Assembly: GCA_018671635.1 (NCBI GenBank)
Contig: JABHHG010000010.1
Location: 1-11,927, forward strand
Source of the DNA: Fidelibacterota bacterium
Lineage (GTDB): Bacteria; Fidelibacterota; Marinisomatia; SCGC-AAA003-L08; D37C17
Reading direction: 5' to 3'
DNA: 11,927 nucleotides
The position numbers and the translations under genes are program-made. Positions 6,711 to 11,927 of the stretch are shown here, piece by piece (positions within the stretch are counted from its first letter, which is position 1; every line of letters begins with the position of its first letter). The notes under the pieces are model-generated. The model made no database searches. It had not been told where the DNA came from and saw only the letters and a program-made list of their open reading frames with translations.

Positions 6711-7950
6711 TGAGAATTCGTGTGGATGCATATTCTTTTTCAATAACAAATTGATAGGCTCGGTTCCCCAATTTTTCAATTTCAGATGGATGTTTAATTT
6801 TTTTAAATATTTCTGCCAATTCATTTCCATTATGAATCATTAATCCTGCACCAGTTTGAGTCATTTCTACGGCCTCATCTAAAATATCAACACGAGGGCC
6901 ATAAACCACCATACATTTGTGCACCGCCGGCTCAATCACCGAATGAACGCCAGTAGAAAATCCGGCGCCGATGTAGGCAATTTTTCCATAGGTATATAAG
7001 TCTGCCAAAATACCCACTTTATTCACAATCAATACTTGTGGAGGATTCACTTCATTAAATACACATAATCGTTGATGAGATAAACCTTTTTCAGTCAGTA
7101 AATTTTCTAATGGCAGTAAATCACAATCCCCCACTTCATGGGGAACAATAATGAGGCGAATATCATTTCCAAAGAAATTTTTATCCATTGCATCTAATGT
7201 TTGAGAAAGTGTGGGAAGGTCTGAGTCCACTGTGCTGCCCAAAATAATATTCTGTGTATTATCAAAAATTGATGGTAGTAAATCTCTTTTACTATTCCGT
7301 GAGCGTTGAATTACTTGATCAAATCGAGAATCACCAGTTACTTTCACAATACTTTGGGGAGCTAAACTCAATATTGTATTTTTAAGATTTTCTGAACTGG
7401 TAAGAATGAAATCAAACTGATGAAACAACCATCTGTTAAATGATTTTAATCCAAAATAAAAACGGGTTGAATTGGGGTATAAATTGGCATTGATTAATAT
7501 AGTTTGAATTCCTAATAATCCAGCAAAATACAGATGAAATGGCCACACATCATGACGAGTAATAATATACTTTTGAGGCTTTAGCTTAATGAAAAATAAT
7601 ATGGCCGACCACGGTAAATCAAAGGGGTGATAGCAAACGGCATCTGCCAATTCAGTATTATTTTCTTTTTCAAAAATGGTGGGCGAAAAAAAGGTAAGGA
7701 TTGTAAAATATTGGCTTCTATCTACTTCTTTTAATATGGGTTTGAGTTGTTCGTACTCTCCTGCAGATGCAGCATGAAAAAGTATTATTTTTTTACCTTC
7801 AGACGATAAATCAATCTTTGATCTTGCAGATTTAACACTTTTTTTACCATCCCATAAATGACTTCTAATTTTTTGATTAAATACTGAACTAAATAATATT
7901 AGGCCCAGAATAATGGGAGAAAGAATGATATAAAATAGAAAAATGAACAC
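6694..7950 (-). CDS. waaA: WaaA/KdtA-like 3-deoxy-ald-ulosonic acid glycosyltransferase
   Basis: This GT30-type enzyme uses a CMP-activated 3-deoxy-ulosonic acid, classically CMP-Kdo onto lipid A, at the inner face of the cytoplasmic membrane. It is 418 residues long, as expected. Residues 2-21 form one N-terminal membrane anchor. HAASAGEYEQ at 59-68 contains the catalytic-base glutamate (E65). RHDVWP at 132-137 replaces the usual E-T-E-L-W-P. GDSRFD is at 206-211, V-P-H-E-V at 268-272, and YIGAGFSTGVHSVIEP at 325-340. Several of these look like the Bacteroidetes-type variant. The start is GTG at 7950, the only sensible start near the membrane anchor. It follows the phosphatase gene by 16 bases. 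Because it sits behind a nonulosonate synthase/phosphatase pair, its donor could be CMP-Kdo or a nine-carbon relative; sequence alone does not decide. Confidence 0.9.
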   Translation of the reverse strand: MFIFLFYIILSPIILGLILFSSVFNQKIRSHLWDGKKSVKSARSKIDLSSEGKKIILFHAASAGEYEQLKPILKEVDRSQYFTILTFFSPTIFEKENNTELADAVCYHPFDLPWSAILFFIKLKPQKYIITRHDVWPFHLYFAGLLGIQTILINANLYPNSTRFYFGLKSFNRWLFHQFDFILTSSENLKNTILSLAPQSIVKVTGDSRFDQVIQRSRNSKRDLLPSIFDNTQNIILGSTVDSDLPTLSQTLDAMDKNFFGNDIRLIIVPHEVGDCDLLPLENLLTEKGLSHQRLCVFNEVNPPQVLIVNKVGILADLYTYGKIAYIGAGFSTGVHSVIEPAVHKCMVVYGPRVDILDEAVEMTQTGAGLMIHNGNELAEIFKKIKHPSEIEKLGNRAYQFVIEKEYASTRILNEIFE

Positions 7951-7966
7951 GGGCTATTGCCCTCGT
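7951..7966 (-). promoter_or_regulatory. Ribosome-binding region of waaA folded into a small hairpin
   Basis: The whole 16-base gap between the phosphatase stop and the waaA GTG start is ACGAGGGCAATAGCCC on the coding strand. The Shine-Dalgarno-like GAGGG shares its G residues with a GGGC/GCCC stem (loop AATA) that abuts the start codon. The stem could mask the site unless ribosomes finishing the upstream gene open it. The stem is only 4 bp, so the effect may be weak. Confidence 0.4.
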
Positions 7967-8446
7967 TTACTTTTGGGAAAGAATAAAATCAACAAAATCC
8001 CTAAATGCACCATCACCACCAGAACGAGTGGTTAAATAATCTGGAGTAAATTGATCTAAAATTGGACTATTAGGTGGCATGGCAGAAATTCCAACGGCTT
8101 GTAAAACGTCTACATCATTTAGATCATCACCAATATAGGCAACTTCATCCAAGGTAATACCTAACTCTGTACAAACTTCTTTAAGACGTTTTAGCTTTTC
8201 ATTTTCACCTTGGAAAATACGGTCAATCCCTAATTTTTGGGCACGCTTAGCCACTATTTCTGTATCTTCACCCGTCATGATAATCAGGGGAATTCCTGCT
8301 TCTCGCAACAATTTTACGCCCATGCCATCATACGTTGAAAAAGACTTCATAATATCGCCGTCAGCAGAATAATACATGCGAGCATCTGTCCATACACCAT
8401 CAATATCAGTGCCCACTAATTTAATATTTTTTGCAGATGCACTCAT
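7967..8446 (-). CDS. Type C0 HAD phosphatase, likely KDN-9-phosphate (nonulosonate-9-phosphate) phosphatase
   Basis: This cytoplasmic Mg-dependent HAD phosphatase has the small cap-less C0 fold (KdsC/YrbI group), and its 159 residues are the normal length. The nucleophile and acid/base are D14 and D16 in T-D-I-D-G-V-W-T-D. T58 lies in M-T-G-E, the lysine is K84, and the Mg-binding loop is GDDLND at 106-111. E60, R68 and K71 keep the spacing of Glu56, Arg64 and Lys67, the sugar-binding residues reported for the Bacteroides thetaiotaomicron KDN-9-P phosphatase BT1713. KDO-8-P phosphatases have T-G-R at the first position. With a NANS-like synthase ending 1 base before it, dephosphorylation of KDN-9-P or Neu5Ac-9-P is the best call; KDO-8-P is the alternative. 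Automatic annotation would probably say KdsC. Confidence 0.85.
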   Translation of the reverse strand: MSASAKNIKLVGTDIDGVWTDARMYYSADGDIMKSFSTYDGMGVKLLREAGIPLIIMTGEDTEIVAKRAQKLGIDRIFQGENEKLKRLKEVCTELGITLDEVAYIGDDLNDVDVLQAVGISAMPPNSPILDQFTPDYLTTRSGGDGAFRDFVDFILSQK

Positions 8447-8447
8447 A

Positions 8448-9497
8448 TTACCAGAGTATATCTTCTTCTTTGATCACCGAATCCATAGGGATAGAAGCCT
8501 TTACAGTCTTTCCGATAACCGAAGCCATTTTCATGGGATTAATCCCCGTTCCGGGACCCTTTGTGGTAAGCATTTCACGAGTGATAGGTACACCCGCTTC
8601 GATATTTACATTTGAAACAATACTCTTTGCCAATTTTTTAAATACAGGAAGTTCAGATTCTTGTACTTCTTTTTCAAAAATTCCCATGGCATTTTCCACA
8701 TGATGAATATCTCTCACTAATTTAGCAAATCCTTGCGGTTCAAGTGATGCGGCATGATCGCCACCTTTCATGGTACGATCTAATGTGAAATGACGTTCTA
8801 TAATTCGGGCACCTAATGCTACTGCTGCAGTGGAAATTGCAATACCATGTTCGTGACCAGAATATCCAATCACCACATCAGGAAATTCATTTTTATACGT
8901 ATGCAATACATTCAAATTAATTTCTTCAAATTGAGCAGGATAAGTAGATGTGCACTGTAATACTCCAATTTGATTATTAAATTTGCTTATCAACTCAACC
9001 GCAGCTTTCACAATTTCCATATTGGCCATACCCGTTGACAAGACCATTGGCTTTCCCTTTTTTGCTGCATGTTCTAATAATGGGAAATTGGTTAAATCTG
9101 CTGATGCCATTTTAAAAAATGACACACCCAACTCATCAAGGAAATCTATGCTTTCTTCATCCCAGCCCGACGCAGAAAATTCAACATCTAAATTTTGAGA
9201 AAAGGCTAAAATTGTTCTGTAATCATCTTCTGAAAGCTCTAACGCATATTTATGTTCACCATAGGTTTTACCAAAACTATTTCGATTATCATAAGGCATC
9301 TCTAAACCTTCTTTAGTCAAAATTCGTGAGATGGTTCGCTTCTGAAATTTTACTGCATCTGCACCACATTCTTTAGCTTTTGTAATTAGTTCTTTAGCAA
9401 TTTCTACATCACCTTGGTGATTAATACCAATTTCAGCGATAATAAATGTGGGATGTGTACTCCCTACGGTTCGTGTACCTAATTTTAAATCCGACAT
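8448..9497 (-). CDS. neuB: N-acetylneuraminate/KDN synthase family protein (NANS-like NeuB)
   Basis: The enzyme condenses phosphoenolpyruvate with a six-carbon sugar, ManNAc or mannose or their 6-phosphates, to give a nine-carbon 3-deoxy-nonulosonic acid. It is 349 residues long. The TIM barrel covers about residues 10-275: AEIGINHQGD at 21-30, KFQKR at 50-54, STGMANM at 154-160, QCTSTYP at 181-187, GYSGHE at 211-216, and ERHFTLDRTMKGGDHAASLE at 234-253. The last block includes the metal-binding H236. A C-terminal SAF (antifreeze-like) domain covers about 288-349. GKTYGEH at 76-82 and K-G-G-D-H-A-A-S-L-E-P match my recollection of animal NANS, which uses 6-phosphorylated sugars, more than classical bacterial NeuB. 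The start at 9497 has AGGA (9502-9505) 4 bases upstream. The stop lies 1 base before the phosphatase start, so the two are surely coupled. Confidence 0.93.
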   Translation of the reverse strand: MSDLKLGTRTVGSTHPTFIIAEIGINHQGDVEIAKELITKAKECGADAVKFQKRTISRILTKEGLEMPYDNRNSFGKTYGEHKYALELSEDDYRTILAFSQNLDVEFSASGWDEESIDFLDELGVSFFKMASADLTNFPLLEHAAKKGKPMVLSTGMANMEIVKAAVELISKFNNQIGVLQCTSTYPAQFEEINLNVLHTYKNEFPDVVIGYSGHEHGIAISTAAVALGARIIERHFTLDRTMKGGDHAASLEPQGFAKLVRDIHHVENAMGIFEKEVQESELPVFKKLAKSIVSNVNIEAGVPITREMLTTKGPGTGINPMKMASVIGKTVKASIPMDSVIKEEDILW

Positions 9498-9574
9498 AAC
9501 ATCCTATTAATTGTGTGGGTGAACCCTCAAATTTACAGTTTTTTCATACTTCTCTCCATATGATAATCTGCCCA

Positions 9575-10720
9575 TTATTTTTTAGTGTAGCCCACCTCCA
9601 AAGCATAAATTTTAGGGAGGTGTGTAATAATTTGGCGCCAACTATTACCTTCATTATCACTATGCCAAATTGAGCCATTTGTAGTGCCAATATATAGTCC
9701 CACTGAATCAAAATGGTCTGTAATCATAGCCTTACTCATAACGGTAAACCAAGCATGCCACATGGGAAATCCAATATCTTGACGGAACCAGGAATCGCCC
9801 CCATCTTCCGAGCAGTATACTGCTGGTTGCCCCCCCGTACACACCCGCGACCAAATATCCGTTCCCTCCATAGGGAATACCCATAATATGTTCGGATCTT
9901 GTGGATGTACACAAAGTGAAAATCCAATATCGCCCATATCAATTCCTGCGCCAATATGCTTCCATATACGACTTCCCACATCTAACCGAAAAATTCCACT
10001 CTGATTTTGCTGATAAATACGACTGGGATCCATAGGGTGTTGCACAACCAAATGGGGATCTCTCCCCAATGAATCTTTTATTTCTGTGGTTAATAAACCT
10101 TCGTTCATGGATGTCCAAGACTCACCACCATCCATACTTTCAAATACACCGCCAGATGCCATCCCAATAATTAATGAGCGTGCATTTTGTGGATGTACCA
10201 TAATGGAATGGATTTTCTCGTATTTGAGAGTAGATGAAACTGAATTTCCACACCACTTATCTATTTGAGGATGATTATTGAATCCACTCACTTCTTGCCA
10301 TGAATCGCCAAAATCTTCTGACTTAAACAGGCCTTGTGGAGATGTTCCCGCGTACCACACATTGACTTCGCTTTCATGACCTGGCGTAAGTCGATAAATA
10401 TGGGCAACTTTTTTTGAAGTGGAAAATTTAGGGGGTGATTTTACGGGAACCCAATTCATTCCAAAATCTGTTGATTTAAAAATCATGGGGCCATGTGTTT
10501 TGGTTTGAGCTGCCATCAAAATAGTTTTACTATCTCGAGGATCCAGTATCATATGATGAACAATTGAGCCCAGTAAATAGGGACCGTTCACTTCCCAAAA
10601 TCTACGTTTTTCATCGGAGTAATAGATGAATCCACCTTTACTTGTACTTACAAGTAGAATTATTTCAGAAGTATTTTTTGCAGTCTTAACTGGTGCTTTT
10701 TTCGCCAGAGTTTTACGCAT
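9575..10720 (-). CDS. BNR/Asp-box beta-propeller protein, probably cytoplasmic
   Basis: This is a 381-residue repeat protein of unknown function. Five Asp boxes (S-x-D-x-G-x-x-W) stand at residues 83-90, 134-141, 195-202, 304-311 and 354-361; the last has N in place of the key D. Between them are blade motifs such as H-P-x-x-x-R-S-L-I-I-G and G-T-T-N-G-S-I-W. These predict a multi-bladed beta-propeller of the sialidase/sortilin superfamily. The N-terminus is Lys-rich (M-R-K-T-L-A-K-K-A) without a hydrophobic core, so no export signal is seen. No FRIP motif or sialidase active-site set is visible, so the label exo-alpha-sialidase would rest only on the Asp boxes. AGGG, 5 bases before ATG 10720, supports the start. 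It is first in the minus-strand run, with a promoter of its own. The neuB gene lies 77 bases downstream and may be co-transcribed. Confidence 0.85.
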   Translation of the reverse strand: MRKTLAKKAPVKTAKNTSEIILLVSTSKGGFIYYSDEKRRFWEVNGPYLLGSIVHHMILDPRDSKTILMAAQTKTHGPMIFKSTDFGMNWVPVKSPPKFSTSKKVAHIYRLTPGHESEVNVWYAGTSPQGLFKSEDFGDSWQEVSGFNNHPQIDKWCGNSVSSTLKYEKIHSIMVHPQNARSLIIGMASGGVFESMDGGESWTSMNEGLLTTEIKDSLGRDPHLVVQHPMDPSRIYQQNQSGIFRLDVGSRIWKHIGAGIDMGDIGFSLCVHPQDPNILWVFPMEGTDIWSRVCTGGQPAVYCSEDGGDSWFRQDIGFPMWHAWFTVMSKAMITDHFDSVGLYIGTTNGSIWHSDNEGNSWRQIITHLPKIYALEVGYTKK

Positions 10721-10742
10721 GGATTCCCTAGAATAGGAGAAA

Positions 10743-10771
10743 AATATACAGCAATATATGAATCATATCAA
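10743..10771 (-). promoter_or_regulatory. Predicted sigma70-type promoter for the BNR gene and possibly the genes behind it
   Basis: On the minus strand TTGATA (10771-10766, 5 of 6 to the -35 consensus) and TATATT (10748-10743, 5 of 6 to the -10 consensus) are separated by exactly 17 bases. Transcription would start about 15-20 bases before the BNR start codon, leaving room for the AGGG ribosome site. The -35 element lies within the T-rich tail of the pntB terminator. Confidence 0.5.
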
Positions 10772-10805
10772 AAACAAAACAGGGGCCCTAAAAGTGCCCC
10801 TGTTT
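10766..10805 (-). terminator. Intrinsic terminator of pntB
   Basis: A perfect 10-bp stem (AAACAGGGGC with GCCCCTGTTT; 10777-10786 and 10796-10805) and a 9-base loop lie 24 bases past the pntB stop. On the minus strand the stem is followed by a T-rich tract (TTTGTTTTTG, through about 10766). The right arm of the stem already ends in T residues in the reading direction, giving a strong terminator. Confidence 0.9.
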
Positions 10806-10828
10806 ATAAATAATATTTTTTGAAAAGT

Positions 10829-11926
10829 TTACAGCTCTTTAAAATCACTCAATAGCTGATTCAACATATCTTTTGCATCCCCAAAAACCATAATGGTATT
10901 ATCATAACCAAAGAGCTCATTTTGAATGCCTGCAAAACCTGGATTCATGGATCGTTTATTCACAATTACCGTTCGAGCTTTATCTACATTTAAAATTGGC
11001 ATTCCAAAAATTGGACTGGACTTATCATGACGAGCGGCTGGATTTACCACATCATTTGCCCCCAAAATTAATGCCACATCACAATCTTCAAATTCTGGAT
11101 TAATCTCATCTAAATCTTTCAACTGTTCATAGGGGATATTGGCCTCTGCCAACAAAACATTCATATGCCCTGGCATACGTCCGGCAACTGGATGAATTGC
11201 ATACAACACCGTTTTACCTTGTGATTCTAACCATTCTCCCACTTCTCTGGCAGCATGTTGGGCTTGTGCTACCGCCAATCCATAACCAGGTACAATCACA
11301 ATCTTTTCAGCCGCATCAAATATCATGGCTGCTTCTTCTGTAGAATAACTCTTAATATTTAGTTCTTGTGTCTCTCCCGAACTGCCGGAAACATCACCTC
11401 CCACTGCCCCAAAAATTACATTTTGCAATGAACGGTTCATACCTTTACACATAATTTGGGTGAGAATGAGTCCGGATGCACCTACCAATGCGCCACTAAT
11501 AATGAGGGCATTGTTCATGAGGACGAATCCCGTAGCGGCGGCAGCAATACCTGAATATGAATTAAGCAGTGAAATCACCACTGGCATATCAGCACCTCCA
11601 ATAGGGATAGTAAGGGTAACTCCCAAAATTGCGGCGGCGATTAGAACACCATAGAATAAATTTAAGTCTGCTGGAGTTTCTAAAATGAGATACCCCAATG
11701 CAAAAATAGAGATGAGTACCAACGTATTAAAAAGCTGTTGAGCAGGAAACAAAATAGGTTTTCCACTGATAAAGCCCTGTAATTTTCCAAAAGCAATAAA
11801 ACTTCCCGTTAGGGTTAAGGTACCAATGAATACAGACAGAATTATGGTCACTAACAAGAATGTGGTGGGATTTTGATTATATTGGCTAAAAAATTCCGCG
11901 CTGGCAACAAGTGCAGAAGCACCACC
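10829..11926 (-). CDS. pntB: NAD(P) transhydrogenase subunit beta (5' partial)
   Basis: PntB carries part of the proton channel and the NADP(H)-binding domain III of the membrane transhydrogenase, which uses the proton gradient to reduce NADP+ with NADH. The frame is open to the right edge (first visible residues GGASALVASAEFF). A TTG at 11857 is internal, so the true start lies outside the window. About 365 residues are present of a usual 460 or so. The membrane part includes TLTGSFIAFGKLQGFISGKP and IGGADMPVVISLLNSYSG. Domain III has VPGYGLAVAQAQHAAREV (dinucleotide-binding loop), IHPVAGRMPGHMNVLLAEA, DEINPEF, GANDVVNPAA and KRSMNPGFAGIQN, all highly conserved. A pntA gene is expected upstream, beyond the edge. 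A strong terminator follows. Confidence 0.97.
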   Translation of the reverse strand, partial: GGASALVASAEFFSQYNQNPTTFLLVTIILSVFIGTLTLTGSFIAFGKLQGFISGKPILFPAQQLFNTLVLISIFALGYLILETPADLNLFYGVLIAAAILGVTLTIPIGGADMPVVISLLNSYSGIAAAATGFVLMNNALIISGALVGASGLILTQIMCKGMNRSLQNVIFGAVGGDVSGSSGETQELNIKSYSTEEAAMIFDAAEKIVIVPGYGLAVAQAQHAAREVGEWLESQGKTVLYAIHPVAGRMPGHMNVLLAEANIPYEQLKDLDEINPEFEDCDVALILGANDVVNPAARHDKSSPIFGMPILNVDKARTVIVNKRSMNPGFAGIQNELFGYDNTIMVFGDAKDMLNQLLSDFKEL

Positions 11927-11927
11927 A

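Noticed and set aside
6711..6830. Forty-codon upstream extension of the DUF3108 gene
   Set aside because: It overlaps waaA coding sequence, has no signal-peptide character and would bury the obvious signal peptide that begins at 6710.
7967..8446. Calling the HAD protein kdsC because a waaA homologue is next to it
   Set aside because: The T-G-E..R..K pattern and the adjacent NANS-like synthase fit KDN-9-P phosphatase better. The fold family is the same, so the alternative is kept in the entry.
8376..9316. Plus-strand open frames opposite neuB and the phosphatase gene
   Set aside because: They overlap strongly conserved minus-strand genes and show no domain pattern.
9575..10720. Calling the BNR protein a sialidase because it sits next to neuB
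   Set aside because: Only Asp boxes support it. The FRIP motif, arginine triad and export signal are not visible, and Asp boxes occur in many unrelated propellers.

Overview
The window is 11.9 kb of AT-rich bacterial DNA, gene-dense and without mobile-element, CRISPR, tRNA or rRNA signal. The organism looks like a Gram-negative bacterium. Evidence: an outer-membrane-type lipoprotein, a Kdo-transferase (WaaA) homologue whose motifs are of the divergent Bacteroidetes-like kind, a nonulosonic acid synthase, and a proton-translocating transhydrogenase. Low GC, few strong Shine-Dalgarno sites and this gene mix would fit a marine member of the FCB group (for example Marinimicrobia/SAR406). That placement is inference and was not tested by any search.

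Region 1 (1-3703, + strand) is the end of an F1Fo ATP synthase operon: atpA (5' truncated by the window edge just after its Walker A lysine), atpG, atpD and atpC. The spacings are tight and atpD/atpC overlap as TAATG. A textbook intrinsic terminator with a UUCG tetraloop closes it.

Region 2 (3704-4504, + strand) holds one gene for a secreted lipoprotein with a long acidic Val/Glu/Pro linker and two LysM-like domains. It is convergent with region 3 and only about 12 bases separate the two, with no visible terminator between them.

Region 3 (4517-10720, - strand) is a run of seven genes read right to left: a cytoplasmic BNR/Asp-box beta-propeller, a NeuB/NANS-type nonulosonate synthase, a type C0 HAD phosphatase, a WaaA-like glycosyltransferase, a DUF3108-type exported protein, a diacylglycerol/sphingosine-kinase-like lipid kinase, and a small polytopic membrane protein that appears frameshifted. 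Spacings run from a 17-base overlap to about 77 bases. A good sigma70-like promoter is visible only in front of the BNR gene, so several of these genes may be co-transcribed. The synthase and phosphatase form a coherent pair: the synthase resembles the animal NANS type that makes 9-phosphorylated sialic acids, and the phosphatase carries the Glu/Arg/Lys set described as marking KDN-9-phosphate rather than KDO-8-phosphate phosphatases. Together they suggest synthesis of KDN or a related nine-carbon acid for a surface glycan. No CMP-sugar synthetase is present in the window.

Region 4 (10766-11926, - strand) is pntB, the beta subunit of NAD(P) transhydrogenase. Its 5' end is cut by the right edge. 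It ends at a strong intrinsic terminator whose T-tract overlaps the -35 element of the BNR promoter.

The most useful observations are the KDN-type phosphatase next to a NANS-like synthase, the placement of a WaaA-like transferase directly behind them, and the single-base frameshift in the small membrane protein.
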